In this document: in pieces, positions 41,518 to 51,311 of the stretch
Numbering within the stretch: position 1 is the first letter of the stretch
Layout of the letters: every line of letters begins with the position of its first letter
Position numbers and translations under genes: made by a program
Notes under the pieces: model-generated
The model's input: the letters and a program-made list of their open reading frames with translations, nothing else
What the model was told of the DNA's origin: nothing
Databases searched by the model: none
Assembly (NCBI GenBank): GCA_943372645.1
Contig: CALRZN010000027.1
Coordinates: 6,631-70,630, forward strand
Length of the DNA: 64,000 nt
Reading direction: 5' to 3'
Source: VBWE01 sp943372645
GTDB lineage: Bacteria > Bacteroidota > Bacteroidia > Palsa-965

Positions 41518-41871
41518 ATGGCAACCAAAAAAACAATCCGTACAACTGATGAATTACACGATTACCTGCGTGAAAACATGGCACTGCTGAAGACGACAAC
41601 TGATGAAGCCTCCATTGATAAGGCAATTACCAGTGTCAGCATTGAACAGCCTGCTTTTATAAAAGACATCTGGATTTACCGCATGGTAGTAATCTGCCTC
41701 AGTGTGGTTATTCTCGGAGTTGTGACCGGGGTAATTATTATCTCAACACAGCATAAAACGGAGGAGGATATAAATAAGCATATTCCTGTGGTATTGGTAT
41801 CGCTTATTTCAACCGCTGTAGGTGCGCTGGCTGGGTTGCTGGCACCATCGCCTGGGCAAAACAGAACCTAG
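41518..41871 (+). CDS. Small two-TM protein
   Basis: 117 residues from ATG 41518 (an ATG at 41491 would add nine residues without improving it). A charged helical N-terminus (DELHDYLRENMALLKTTTDE) is followed by membrane helices at about 59-83 (VVICLSVVILGVVTGVIII) and 96-112 (VVLVSLISTAVGALAGLLA). No catalytic motif. It opens the rightward group 41518-45137. A larger two-TM protein (50485) occurs in the second group of this block. Confidence 0.65.
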   Translation: MATKKTIRTTDELHDYLRENMALLKTTTDEASIDKAITSVSIEQPAFIKDIWIYRMVVICLSVVILGVVTGVIIISTQHKTEEDINKHIPVVLVSLISTAVGALAGLLAPSPGQNRT

Positions 41872-41914
41872 ATGTAAATCAAATATATACTAACAATTAA
41901 AAACAACAAACAAC

Positions 41915-42703
41915 ATGTCTAACTTCAGACTTGACAAAATTAAGTTATCAAAGGTTGCAGGAGTTGATGAATTCAGGGTATCCGGGATATTTAACATTAA
42001 CGGAAACGGTAATTATCAGACTGTGATTGGGAACTATGAACCACTGGAAAAGGAAATGATTATTAATCTTGACCATGTTGCTCCTGGAAGTAAGGTTGAA
42101 TTTAACTATCCGATTATAGATTTTGGTGCATATGGAAGAAAAGAATGGCTTACATTCTTGTTGAATGAAAAAGTTAATGTTGGCACTGAAGAAAACCCGG
42201 TTGTTATTTCACGATTGTCAGAAGTTGCCGGAATTACAATTAAAGACACCGATTACCCACCACCTTATGTTTCTAAACCGGTAGAGTTTGTGGATGAATC
42301 AGATAGACAAAAAGAATTTTCACAAAAGTTTTTTATTGAATGGATTGAGTTTGAACGTGAACCTGAACCGAACAGTACACTTTTCAGAGTTAAATTTCAA
42401 CTAAGTTATCAAGATGAACAATGTTATATTATTACAAATTTAAGTGTAAAAACAGATCTGGTACAGGACGATGTTAACGTGTTATTTATTGAAATGGCTG
42501 CTCCGGTAATTTGTCCGGAGCAGGATCCGACTCAGTTATACCGCATTATTAATTACCCTGAGGTTGGGCAAAATCCGATTTTATTAAATTTATCATCATT
42601 CGGTAAGCGAGGTTTGCCGCTGATACTAAATGACTATTCGCTGGTAACACCAAGTCAATGGGCAATTATTGCATTAAAAAAAATGTTGTTTTTCGTGAAT
42701 TAA
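41915..42703 (+). CDS. Unknown soluble protein, strand-rich
   Basis: 262 residues, AT-rich codon use, no signal peptide. Strands alternate with polar turns (EFRVSGIFNINGNGNYQTVI, VEFNYPIIDFGAYGRKEW, PNSTLFRVKFQLSYQDEQCY). Family not recognised. 43 bases behind the two-TM gene. Followed by a strong hairpin at 42712-42749. Confidence 0.65.
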   Translation: MSNFRLDKIKLSKVAGVDEFRVSGIFNINGNGNYQTVIGNYEPLEKEMIINLDHVAPGSKVEFNYPIIDFGAYGRKEWLTFLLNEKVNVGTEENPVVISRLSEVAGITIKDTDYPPPYVSKPVEFVDESDRQKEFSQKFFIEWIEFEREPEPNSTLFRVKFQLSYQDEQCYIITNLSVKTDLVQDDVNVLFIEMAAPVICPEQDPTQLYRIINYPEVGQNPILLNLSSFGKRGLPLILNDYSLVTPSQWAIIALKKMLFFVN

Positions 42704-42711
42704 TTTTCAAA

Positions 42712-42749
42712 ACCGGAATTGCACTACCTTCCCATAGTGCAATTCCGGT
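42712..42749. promoter_or_regulatory. Perfect 15-bp hairpin just before the kinase start
   Basis: accggaattgcacta (42712-42726) and tagtgcaattccggt (42735-42749) with an 8-base loop. It ends 8 bases before the ATG of the histidine kinase gene and is not followed by a T-run, so it may limit translation or transcription of the kinase gene, or shape the 3' end of the gene before it. Confidence 0.6.
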
Positions 42750-42757
42750 ATTCATAA

Positions 42758-44518
42758 ATGTATCGCATAGCTATTTCATTACTGTTTTTCTTCTTTCCGT
42801 GCGCCCTCTCTGCCTGGAACTGCGACAGCCTGCTGCTAAAATGGAGTGCTGAAAATGAAAAGCCATTAAATGAGCGCAAAACAGCATTACAGGTAATTAT
42901 CCAGAAAGCATTAACGTTAGATAATTGCAGTTGCCTTTCGAACAGTTACCGGCGCATGGGTACATTGATGAAAGACGTGGGGCAACTGGATTCTGCGGTA
43001 AAGGCCTACCTGCTTGCAGTAAAGTTTGCAAAAAAGGCGAACGACGGACAGAGCCTCGCATCCGGATACAACCAGCTCGGTGCAATTTATTACCAGCTCG
43101 GAAAAAATAAACAGGCGTTTGATTACTTTCAGCAGGCATTCAAAGCCAACGAGCAGGAAGATAGTAAGCGCGGGATGGCCGATGCCCGAATAAACTGTGC
43201 GTTTGTCCTATTTGATGAAAACAAACTGGAGGAGGCCGAAGCGTTGTGTCTGGAGGGAATGGCCTTGCAACGCAAGAATTTGGATACAAATGAAATCGGT
43301 GCAAATTATGCATTACTTGCTGCTGTTGCTGTCCGTCGCAAACAGCAAGACTTTGCGGCCCGTTATTTTCGGATTGCACTGGAGATGGAACAGGCTGCGA
43401 AACAACCGAAACGCCTGGTGCCTGTATTTAGCGGCTGGGCGCAGTTCTGCGTAACACAAAACCGGTATGATACGGCGGTGCATTATTTCCGCAAAGCGTT
43501 TCAACTGGCCACTGATTATGGGTTGCTGCGCGAACAGGAGGAAACCTCGAAGCAGTTGGCTTACCTCTATGCCCGGCAGGGACTTACGGATTCGGCATTT
43601 GTTTATCTTGATTCGAGCTGGAAATTTCGCGATTCACTGTACAAAGCAACCATGGTATTAAACACGTTGGAAATGACCGAACGTTTCCGTGCTGATCAGA
43701 AAGAAGAACTCCTGCTCCACGAAAAAGCACTCTCCAACGAACGCCTCCTCGTAATCATCCTATTACTCGTCCTGTTATTTGTATTTGCAATTGGTGTTGT
43801 ATTCCTCCTGCGCACCATCATCCAACGCCGCAAACTGCGCGAAAAAGAAACGGCCCTGCAAAGTGCCAATGCCATGCTCGAAGGACAGGACAACGAACGC
43901 GAACGGATTGCCCGCGAATTGCACGACAGAATCGGTTCCATGCTTTCGGCGGTGAAACTGCAGTTCAGCTCCATGGAAGAACAGTTTGAAGTGTGGAAGC
44001 TCATCCAGCGTGAATCGTACACGAAAGCCTTGCAGATGCTTGATGATACGTATGAAGAAGTGCGGCGCATCTCGCACGACCTTGATACCGGGCTGCTGAG
44101 CCGTTTCGGACTGCGTACGGCCATGCGGCAGTTGGTACAGGTCATCAGTTCCACCAACAAACTGAAAGTGGTTTTTATTGATAACGACCTTGATCCGTTA
44201 TGTTACAAACCGTATGAAACCGATCTCTACCGCATTACGCAGGAACTGCTCAGTAATACCATCAAATACGCCGGTGCATCGGAAGTAAGCATACAACTCA
44301 GCCGTTCAGATAACAAATTGATTTATTCGTACGAAGATGATGGAGCCGGTTTTGATAAAACCCAATTGGATAAAGTTTCAGGTATCGGTTTCAAAAATAT
44401 TTTTCATCGTATTGCCCGCAACAACGGAACCTGGCAACTGGAAACCAGTCCGGGCTACGGACTTAACCTGATTATTGAACTGAACTGCCATGAAGGAAAC
44501 ACGGGTAATAATAGCTGA
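42758..44518 (+). CDS. TPR histidine kinase (HisKA_3/NarL-type sensor)
   Basis: 586 residues. Signal peptide ending LSA; a periplasmic TPR array (about 40-300, for example AYLLAVKFAKKANDGQSLAS, AFDYFQQAFKANEQ-type pairs); one membrane helix (about 330-352, VIILLLVLLFVFAIGVVF); a short coiled coil; the HisKA_3 phospho-acceptor His in RIARELHDRIGSMLSAV near residue 390; and an HATPase domain (N-box ELLSNTIKY, G-box DDGAGFD, then GIGFKNI). It senses an unknown periplasmic signal through the TPR part. Its 3' end overlaps the regulator gene by 29 bases, so the two are translated together. Confidence 0.93.
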   Translation: MYRIAISLLFFFFPCALSAWNCDSLLLKWSAENEKPLNERKTALQVIIQKALTLDNCSCLSNSYRRMGTLMKDVGQLDSAVKAYLLAVKFAKKANDGQSLASGYNQLGAIYYQLGKNKQAFDYFQQAFKANEQEDSKRGMADARINCAFVLFDENKLEEAEALCLEGMALQRKNLDTNEIGANYALLAAVAVRRKQQDFAARYFRIALEMEQAAKQPKRLVPVFSGWAQFCVTQNRYDTAVHYFRKAFQLATDYGLLREQEETSKQLAYLYARQGLTDSAFVYLDSSWKFRDSLYKATMVLNTLEMTERFRADQKEELLLHEKALSNERLLVIILLLVLLFVFAIGVVFLLRTIIQRRKLREKETALQSANAMLEGQDNERERIARELHDRIGSMLSAVKLQFSSMEEQFEVWKLIQRESYTKALQMLDDTYEEVRRISHDLDTGLLSRFGLRTAMRQLVQVISSTNKLKVVFIDNDLDPLCYKPYETDLYRITQELLSNTIKYAGASEVSIQLSRSDNKLIYSYEDDGAGFDKTQLDKVSGIGFKNIFHRIARNNGTWQLETSPGYGLNLIIELNCHEGNTGNNS

Positions 44519-45137
44519 CGATCACCAGTTGTTTGCCGACGGCCTGCTGACGATTTTACAGGAGCAGCCCGGTCTGCGCATTATTGATACGGTGCGCGAC
44601 GGGCATGCGTTGCTGCGCAGTTTGCGCTCAAACAAGGCCGAACTGGTGTTGCTTGATCTGTCCATGCCCGGCATGAATGGATTGGATGCTGCGAAGCACC
44701 TGCGCACCGAATTTCCGGACACCGCCATCCTGGTGATTACGATGAACGATTCGACAGACATCCTCGTTTCGTTGATGGATCTGGGGGTACAGGGCATCGT
44801 ATTCAAAAACACAGGCAAAGCCGAACTGCTGCAGGCCATTACAACCATCATCTCCGGAAACCGCTATTTCAGCCAGGAAGTTACTTTACAGCTGGCGCTT
44901 GGCTTCAAGCAAAAGCCCGAAGATCCGTGGCAACTCACCAAACGCGAACGCGACGTACTCCAGTTAATTTACGAAGGGCTGACGACGAATGAAATTGCTG
45001 AAAAACTGTTTATCAGTCCGCATACGGTAGAAACACACCGTAAGAACTTGTTTATCAAAACGGGTTTCAACAAAGCGCAGCCTCTTATTAACGAAGCCAT
45101 CCGGCTCGGTTACCTGAAGAGCGGGGAGGGGTTGTAG
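44490..45137 (+). CDS. LuxR/NarL-family response regulator
   Basis: 215 residues. Receiver domain with acidic pair D10-D11 (IIADDH), phospho-acceptor D56 (VLLDLSMPG), Thr in ILVITMND and Lys in IVFKNTGK. The C-terminal LuxR-type HTH is intact (LTKRERDVLQLIYEGLTTNE, then KLFISPHTVETHRKNLF). It acts as the DNA-binding partner of the kinase whose gene overlaps it. Target genes may be those of the surrounding block; inference. Confidence 0.95.
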   Translation: MKETRVIIADDHQLFADGLLTILQEQPGLRIIDTVRDGHALLRSLRSNKAELVLLDLSMPGMNGLDAAKHLRTEFPDTAILVITMNDSTDILVSLMDLGVQGIVFKNTGKAELLQAITTIISGNRYFSQEVTLQLALGFKQKPEDPWQLTKRERDVLQLIYEGLTTNEIAEKLFISPHTVETHRKNLFIKTGFNKAQPLINEAIRLGYLKSGEGL

Positions 45138-45144
45138 GCGGAAT

Positions 45145-46059
45145 TCATTTACCACCGCCGGTTTTCAGCAGCAACTCTTTTTTGTTTTTCTGCAGGTATT
45201 CATCATCAGGATATTTTAGCAGAGCCTCTTCCGTAGCAGCAAGAGCTTCTTTATACCTGCCTAGTTTGTTAAAACAAATGATGATATAATGGCGATAAAC
45301 AATCCAGTCGTAGATTTTAAGTGCATGTTGCATATCGGGCAGACAGGCGTTGTAGTTGCCCAGCGCATTGCAGTTAATACACCCCCGTGCAAAATAATAC
45401 CTGGCCTGCGTGGTGTCAAGCGATATGGCTTTCGAATAAAAAGTTAGGCACGTGTCAAAACCGATTTTGTGCGAACTAAGCCCATGCAGGTATTTATTCC
45501 ATGCTTCGCCAAGATAGTACCAGAATATTGCGGAATCGGGATAAAGCGCGGCGGCCTGCTGCATTTTTTTGAGGGTCAGCTTGCGGTACCTGGAGGCTTG
45601 CTGTGTATCATTATTGTAATAATACACCTGCAGTTTATCATAAGCCGGAAAATAAAAGGAATCAATACTGATCGCTTTGTGATCATCGAGTGAAGATTTA
45701 TAATGATTGGCTTTGCCCTGGTACATCCAGGTGTCTTTTGCACGCCTGAAATAATAATACGGAACGCTGTCGTTAATAGCAATGGCTCGGGTCCAGTTGG
45801 CTACCGCACTGTCAAGGTTGCCGATGTTATCCCAGCTCCAGAGGTCGGCACGCATGGCATAAAGTTCCGCTTTATCAGGAATTATACGGCACATCTCTTC
45901 CAGTGTTTTTATTGCGGCACTGTCACGGTTTTCTTCCCGCTGCTGCTGATATTGCTGCCCGAGCTGGTTGTACCGGGCAGCCTGCTCCGGTGATACCTGG
46001 GCCGAAAGTGCCTGGGCAATAATACATCCGAGAATAAAAATTTCGATACGCTTTTTCAT
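45145..46059 (-). CDS. Exported TPR protein
   Basis: Start set at ATG 46059, giving 304 residues and a signal peptide (IEIFILGCIIAQALSA-Q). The rest is helical TPR units (YNQLGQQYQQQREENRDSAA, then YFRRAKDTWMYQGKAN, GRYKEALAATEEALLKYPDD). A binding or scaffold role is expected; no enzyme motif. Converges with the regulator gene, 7 bases between the stops. Confidence 0.8.
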   Translation of the reverse strand: MKKRIEIFILGCIIAQALSAQVSPEQAARYNQLGQQYQQQREENRDSAAIKTLEEMCRIIPDKAELYAMRADLWSWDNIGNLDSAVANWTRAIAINDSVPYYYFRRAKDTWMYQGKANHYKSSLDDHKAISIDSFYFPAYDKLQVYYYNNDTQQASRYRKLTLKKMQQAAALYPDSAIFWYYLGEAWNKYLHGLSSHKIGFDTCLTFYSKAISLDTTQARYYFARGCINCNALGNYNACLPDMQHALKIYDWIVYRHYIIICFNKLGRYKEALAATEEALLKYPDDEYLQKNKKELLLKTGGGK

Positions 46060-46103
46060 GCGTATAAAGTAGTTATCCGGGTACATGATATATGCAAAAA
46101 ATG

Positions 46104-47603
46104 CTAGATTTCTTCATGGAGCAAAACGCGCATTGTTTTGCCTGTATGGCGGTGTTTTATCCACAGTCGTAGCTCGCTGATACCGGGCATAGGCGCACCT
46201 TTATTGTTTTCACTGAGCCGGAGTAACTGCCCGTGAAATGTTTCGAACGCTTTGTTTTTCTCCGGTTCATCTGTCCCCAGCAGTTTCCGTATAAACTTTA
46301 CCACTGCGGCCTCATACGCAAACCACGCCTTACGCTGTCGCAGATACCGTTCGGTATTGATGAGTTCGTATTCGAGCAGGTCGTGTTTATTCAGTTCATA
46401 CAGTAGCACGAGGCGAAACAGGCGGGCCAGGTGTTGTATGTCGTGCCGGTGATCGGTTTTCGGTTGTTCAATAATGGACACCAGCCATTTTTCGGCCTCT
46501 TTCCATTCGTGCAGGATAAACCAGGCCATCGCAATGTTGATACGGAAGGACAGTTCACGGGCCTTGTTTATTTTGTTTTTGTAAGTAACGAGTCCTTTTT
46601 CAATTTCCTGCACATTTTTTTTCAGGTGTTTCCATTGCCCGCTGTTCATCAGCAGCAGGAGTTCGGCAAAGGCGGCTACCTGGAACTGTTCTGCTTCTTC
46701 TTCGGCGGTGCGGCAGGTGCTGTTTTTCAACATGCTGATGAGTGTTTCCACGCGATCGTTCTGTTGCTGCAGTTGGTACACGTTAATGCTGTTGGCGAGC
46801 ATTTTTTTATAAAGCAGGCGTTCCGAATCTTTCCGTTCCGGGTACTTGTCCCATAACGCACACAGCAGGTCGTAACAGGTGCCAGCCTGCGCATAGTTGC
46901 CGGTGCGGGTATGGTACAGCCCCATGGCCGAAAGGCGCTGGTAGTTGTATGTAAAACTTTTACCGGGCAGCAGTTCGGGCGTTTCCTTTATCCAGTCGGG
47001 CAAACTGTTATGCGGGGTTGCATCACCGGCATACATGTTTCTGCGGGTAAGGGCAAACACGTGGTTGCGCACGGCGTTCAGTGCAGTTTCTTCATCGAGC
47101 AGCCGCAGTACGGCGACCTGCGCGTTGTGGTTCTGTTCCAGTTTTTCCAGTTGCCCCTGTGTTTCTTTTTCTTTAATGATCTGGGCTTCCTGCTGAAGTA
47201 TTTCGTGCATCAGTTGACGGCGTTCGTAACGGTCGGCGAGTATAGCCGCTTTTTTCAGCAGGTCGATACTTGAATCATAGAGCCGTTTCTCGAAAAGGAA
47301 TTCGGCATCAATCAGGTATTCCCTGATTTTTGTATCAACACTCCGTTCATCGTGATACACCCGCATGGCCAGCAGCACCGTGCGGAACAGGGCCGAACGA
47401 TCACCGGCTGGAACGGTTTTTACTTGTTTTTCTGCCGCGCCTGCATCGCCCCCCGGTTTGCCCGAGAGGCTGCGGAACAGTTGCAGCTGTTTGTTGTTGC
47501 CATCGCTGTAATGCCGCGTAATAAAAAGCGTGATGTACCGCTTTTCGGTGGTCGTCAATGCCTGCAGTAATTCAATTAGCGGGTCTGTTTTGTGGATGGC
47601 CAT
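46104..47603 (-). CDS. Large alpha-helical (TPR-like) cytoplasmic protein
   Basis: 499 residues, no signal peptide. Almost entirely helical with paired helices (FLFEKRLYDSSIDLLKKAAI, ALYHTRTGNYAQAGTCYDL-type, EWKEAEKWLVSII). N-terminal KTDPLIELLQALTTTEKRYI is a pattern I associate with Bacteroidota helical proteins of unknown role. No motif suggests enzyme activity. Divergent from the 47748 operon with 144 bases between. Confidence 0.75.
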   Translation of the reverse strand: MAIHKTDPLIELLQALTTTEKRYITLFITRHYSDGNNKQLQLFRSLSGKPGGDAGAAEKQVKTVPAGDRSALFRTVLLAMRVYHDERSVDTKIREYLIDAEFLFEKRLYDSSIDLLKKAAILADRYERRQLMHEILQQEAQIIKEKETQGQLEKLEQNHNAQVAVLRLLDEETALNAVRNHVFALTRRNMYAGDATPHNSLPDWIKETPELLPGKSFTYNYQRLSAMGLYHTRTGNYAQAGTCYDLLCALWDKYPERKDSERLLYKKMLANSINVYQLQQQNDRVETLISMLKNSTCRTAEEEAEQFQVAAFAELLLLMNSGQWKHLKKNVQEIEKGLVTYKNKINKARELSFRINIAMAWFILHEWKEAEKWLVSIIEQPKTDHRHDIQHLARLFRLVLLYELNKHDLLEYELINTERYLRQRKAWFAYEAAVVKFIRKLLGTDEPEKNKAFETFHGQLLRLSENNKGAPMPGISELRLWIKHRHTGKTMRVLLHEEI

Positions 47604-47747
47604 ACCTTAAAACACTGAAAATCAGTTGCTCGGTTCTGTTTTTTTGAATCTTTGACCTCCAAAATAACAATAAATATTGAGTTTTTTTTGACCGGGAATG
47701 ATTCGTTCTTTGAGGAAAAATAAGTTAAACCTAAAAAACAAAAGATT

Positions 47748-48200
47748 ATGGCACTTCCTTTTTCTATCAGCAAAACAGATGCAGTAATTGTATTAATGAA
47801 TCGTTGCAAACAAATCGGGATATATTCAAAAGCCTCCAATGCTATTGTGGCTGCTTTTAGTCTGAAGAACAGTGTATCCGGGACGATATGCCGGGTCGGT
47901 TTGTGGGCTGACGCTTCAACAATTTATGCAGACTGGGCACCAATCCCAGGTAATACAGTTGAAACAATTAATGTTGATTTTGGTAACTCAGATGGCGATA
48001 TCTGGAATGATGATGGCAATGTAGTAATCGGAATAGGAGATATGCGTGATGGGTATGCGTACACAAAGCGATATAACCTGAAAAACGTTGGACCAAAAGG
48101 TTTTGTAATTGCACATGCAAATGATAATTCGTTAAATATTTATTCAACAGTAGCAGGTGTGGATACAGATATAACTATTTCACTCAATTCATGCTCATAA
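47748..48200 (+). CDS. Small strand-rich protein preceding the pentein gene
   Basis: 150 residues, no signal peptide. Strand-rich with many Asp/Gly/Asn turns (FSLKNSVSGTICRVGLWADA, VDFGNSDGDIWNDDGN). Not a recognised family. One base separates its stop from the start of the pentein gene, so the two are translated together. Codon use is AT-rich, unlike the genes to the left of 34 kb. Confidence 0.7.
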   Translation: MALPFSISKTDAVIVLMNRCKQIGIYSKASNAIVAAFSLKNSVSGTICRVGLWADASTIYADWAPIPGNTVETINVDFGNSDGDIWNDDGNVVIGIGDMRDGYAYTKRYNLKNVGPKGFVIAHANDNSLNIYSTVAGVDTDITISLNSCS

Positions 48201-48201
48201 T

Positions 48202-49530
48202 ATGCCCAGTAACGCTATTTTCAGTAACCTGGGTCGTATTAAAAGAATCCTCGTATTCTCTATCAAGCAATATAAGTTTGATGTAGGCCCTCATGCTTCT
48301 CATGCTTTATTAAAAATACTTGATGATCTGCATGATATTAATAAATTAATACAAGATCAGAAATTCAAGCTGGTAGTTTCTTTCGATTATGAAACAAAAG
48401 ACAAATTACCAGATCTTGATTTAAATGAGAATGTACTTTTTGTTGCTGCGGCAAACTCGGACTGTTCAATTAACACGAAGTGGACACAGGATACATTTCA
48501 TATTGTACCTGTTGCTGACGGATCTTCGCTCATTCGGTATAACACAAAAGGTACAGCTGTGATGAGTGACTGTCAGCGAATTGCTTTGGAAGACTTAGGT
48601 GTCTTTTCAGCAACAGAGCCGCTTGACAATATTTTTGATGGAGGTAATGTAATGCGGGGCAGGGGGATGGATGGGAAAGATTATTTGTTGGTTGGAATTA
48701 AAAAATATTGCAATTATGAAACACCCGAATTAGAGAGAGACTTTATGGTTGCGAAGGAAAATATTTTTCGGATAGACCTGCCTTGTTTTTACCATAAAAA
48801 ACGGGAGCATTTGTTGTTCCATCTTGATTTATTTGCGGCAATAATAGGGAAATGTCCGGGAGGTCGTTTTTTGGGGAAAGAGGTCTTGTTTATTGCTAAG
48901 GGATATGATACAGACGGCGATGCAAACTATGGATTCAATAAATGCATGCGCAAAATGTTTAAAAATCTGAACAAAAATGCCGGTGATAAGTTTTTCGCAG
49001 TAGAAATTCCCATGATTATAATTCAGATTGGTGATAATAAGCCATTTGCATATTCATTTTGCAATTGTATTGTTGAGAATTATTTAGATGAAGACCAGAA
49101 GCACGTTCTCAATGTATATTTCCCGCGGTTTAAAGAAAGAGTGCAGAACGATTATGATAATCTGAAATCAAATGAAGAAAAAGAATTATTTGAAAATCAA
49201 TTGGAGAAGTTTGTTAACCTGCTGATACCGGAAACCCAAAAGCAGAATATCTTCAATCTGGCCGCTTTGAAAGTTTTTGATGCTCAGGAATTGAATGCCA
49301 TAATGCCAAGTTTGGATCGAAAAGTCAAAACCAAAATCCAGGTTGAAGTCATAGGGCAATGGGTGAAAGAACAACTGGAAGAGGTGGGAGAAAAAATCGG
49401 TGCCAATGTGAAACATATCGCAATCGATTATGAAGATGAAACACGGCTCCGAATGGGAGCCCTGCATTGCCGGGTAAAAGTAATTGAACGGGATTGTGTA
49501 AATATAAACCTGCCCGGAACAACCACCTAA
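48202..49530 (+). CDS. Pentein-fold guanidine-modifying enzyme (peptidyl-arginine/agmatine deiminase-like)
   Basis: 442 residues, no signal peptide. The four landmark sites of the pentein superfamily are in order: W94-x-x-D97 in TKWTQDTFH, DGGN (146-149), H207-L-D209 in LLFHLDLF, and the catalytic Cys C423 in RMGALHCRVKV. In deiminases and dihydrolases of this fold Cys attacks the guanidine carbon while two Asp hold the substrate. The set is closest to peptidyl-arginine deiminase and agmatine deiminase; which substrate is used cannot be told. A helical insert lies about 275-390. Operon: 47748 gene, this gene, then a zinc metallopeptidase. Confidence 0.75.
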   Translation: MPSNAIFSNLGRIKRILVFSIKQYKFDVGPHASHALLKILDDLHDINKLIQDQKFKLVVSFDYETKDKLPDLDLNENVLFVAAANSDCSINTKWTQDTFHIVPVADGSSLIRYNTKGTAVMSDCQRIALEDLGVFSATEPLDNIFDGGNVMRGRGMDGKDYLLVGIKKYCNYETPELERDFMVAKENIFRIDLPCFYHKKREHLLFHLDLFAAIIGKCPGGRFLGKEVLFIAKGYDTDGDANYGFNKCMRKMFKNLNKNAGDKFFAVEIPMIIIQIGDNKPFAYSFCNCIVENYLDEDQKHVLNVYFPRFKERVQNDYDNLKSNEEKELFENQLEKFVNLLIPETQKQNIFNLAALKVFDAQELNAIMPSLDRKVKTKIQVEVIGQWVKEQLEEVGEKIGANVKHIAIDYEDETRLRMGALHCRVKVIERDCVNINLPGTTT

Positions 49531-49606
49531 TTAATATAAAATGTGTAGCCTGCAGTTTCCGGCATCACCCGGACAGGCGAAGCCATGTCCAAAAAAAACA
49601 AAACTG

Positions 49607-50458
49607 ATGAAAAAGAAAACACCACAAAACCTACACGTCTGCATTGACAAAACGATTGCTGCGCCGCAACTGATGAGCCTTTACCATGCCACGGCAGAGC
49701 GTACTGATAACATGGAATCTATTCACGACCTGCTTGGTGAATCGCAGCCCCTGCGCCATGCGCTGCGCAATGCACGCATGTACAAATCGGCCGATCACCT
49801 GAAAGAACTGACCGTAAGCGACAGCACCCTGGCTGCACGCATGACGGCCGTGATTTCGAAAAAATGGGCAAATGGCCGCACCCTGCGCGTGCGTTTTCTC
49901 GGAGGTTCGGAACATCTGCGCCTGAAAGTGATACGTTATGCGCAGGAATGGGAACGGTATGTAAACCTGCGGTTCTTTTTCGTGGACAGTGGTCCTGCCG
50001 AAATCCGTATTTCGTTTACACCAAACATCGGATCGTGGTCGTATGTGGGAACGGATTGTCTGCTGATCACGAACCAACAGGAGGCAACCATGAACTTCGG
50101 ATGGTTTGATGAACAGACACCGGAAGAAGAATTCAGCCGCACCATTTTGCATGAGTTCGGGCACGCCATCGGTAACATCCACGAGCACCAGCATCCTAAA
50201 AACAAAATCCCCTGGAACAAACCGGCGGTGTATGCTTTTTATGCGCAGCAGGGGTGGAGCCGCACCGAAGTGGATCATCAGGTGTTTGCCCGTTACGAAA
50301 TAAGTACCACCAGTTTTACGGCTTATGATAAAACATCCATCATGCATTACCCGATTCCGCCCGAACTGCTCACGAATAAAAAATATGCGGTAGGATGGAA
50401 CACCAATCTGTCTGCAACCGATATCGCATTTGCACGCAGCAGTTACCCGAAACCATAA
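49607..50458 (+). CDS. Astacin-like (M12A/metzincin) zinc metallopeptidase
   Basis: Start set at ATG 49607 (283 residues); an in-frame ATG at 49541 adds a Cys/Pro-rich stretch with no signal peptide and is less likely. Zinc site H182-E183-x-x-H186 and H192 in ILHEFGHAIGNIHEHQHP, Met-turn SIMHYP at 245-250 with Tyr248. The arrangement is astacin/metzincin-like. No leader was found, so export or cytoplasmic action is open. It lies 76 bases behind the pentein gene. Confidence 0.85.
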   Translation: MKKKTPQNLHVCIDKTIAAPQLMSLYHATAERTDNMESIHDLLGESQPLRHALRNARMYKSADHLKELTVSDSTLAARMTAVISKKWANGRTLRVRFLGGSEHLRLKVIRYAQEWERYVNLRFFFVDSGPAEIRISFTPNIGSWSYVGTDCLLITNQQEATMNFGWFDEQTPEEEFSRTILHEFGHAIGNIHEHQHPKNKIPWNKPAVYAFYAQQGWSRTEVDHQVFARYEISTTSFTAYDKTSIMHYPIPPELLTNKKYAVGWNTNLSATDIAFARSSYPKP

Positions 50459-50484
50459 GTTCAACAATAAACAAACTACACACC

Positions 50485-51222
50485 ATGAAAACGATCCGCA
50501 TTTTATCGGCCTGTTTCTGCATCGCAATTGCATCGCAAACAAGTACAGCCCAAACACCGGCACCACCACTGTCAGCAGCCACCACTCCTGTTGCCCCGGC
50601 GTCTGCTGCAACAGGAACGACACCGCTTACAACACCTTCCGGAACCGTTTCGTTAACAACACCTGCGACCACGGTTCAGCCGGTTAGCGCTGGAACAGGA
50701 GCTGCTACCGGTAAAACGGAAGCGACTGTCTGCGCCCCGATCTGTTATCCGCAGGAAATGCAGGCGACGGGAATCATACTCGTTTATCTGCCACCTGTAC
50801 TTCTGTTGCTCATCCTTATTTATTTATTCCGCCTGGTAAAAAAGGGCGTGATCAAACTCAGCGACCTGCTGGCAGAGAACAACCTGCCCGATAATCACCC
50901 GGCTACTGCCACCGGTGCAGCAAAACTACAGGACGAAAAAATGAAAAGTATGCAGGCCATGAAACAGATGGGAATTTCCCCAAGCCTGGATGGTGTAACA
51001 GAAACGACTACCGAACCGGTTACTCCCCCGCAAAGCACCAGCCGCGTGGTATTGCTCCTCGCAGGTCTTGCTGCTGTCGTTATCGCAGTGGTTTTATGCA
51101 GCTATGCAATCTATTCGTATCAACGGTTCGGAAACGCACCCGACTGGGATAAGTTTACCGGCATCTTAATCACGCTCGGTATAGGCGTTACGCCATATAC
51201 GGTGAAACAGGTGTTTAAATAA
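50485..51222 (+). CDS. Exported two-TM protein with Ala/Thr/Pro-rich linker
   Basis: Start set at ATG 50485, 245 residues, with a signal peptide (ILSACFCIAIASQTSTA-Q). An Ala/Thr/Pro/Ser-rich linker follows (about 25-85), then Cys-x-x-x-Cys (CAPICYP), a membrane helix (about 96-116, ILVYLPPVLLLLILIYLF), a charged loop with DEKMKSMQAMKQMG, a second helix (about 190-210) and a last short hydrophobic stretch. Role unknown. 26 bases behind the peptidase gene. Confidence 0.7.
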   Translation: MKTIRILSACFCIAIASQTSTAQTPAPPLSAATTPVAPASAATGTTPLTTPSGTVSLTTPATTVQPVSAGTGAATGKTEATVCAPICYPQEMQATGIILVYLPPVLLLLILIYLFRLVKKGVIKLSDLLAENNLPDNHPATATGAAKLQDEKMKSMQAMKQMGISPSLDGVTETTTEPVTPPQSTSRVVLLLAGLAAVVIAVVLCSYAIYSYQRFGNAPDWDKFTGILITLGIGVTPYTVKQVFK

Positions 51223-51311
51223 AATCAGAACAGAAAAACAATTAAGCATCCGGGGAAGCCGAAAACCGGGGAAGAGAGTAGGTGAGCGAAAAATCAAACA
51301 AATGAAAACAA

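Noticed and set aside
41345..41626. Leftward 93-aa frame, or its last 47 residues (41345-41488)
   Set aside because: The end looks strand-like but the frame overlaps the better supported rightward two-TM gene and has no start context; not enough to call.
49631..50623. 330-aa open frame opposite the metallopeptidase
   Set aside because: Cys/Arg/Phe-rich mirror frame without protein-like pattern; sense frame carries HExxH.
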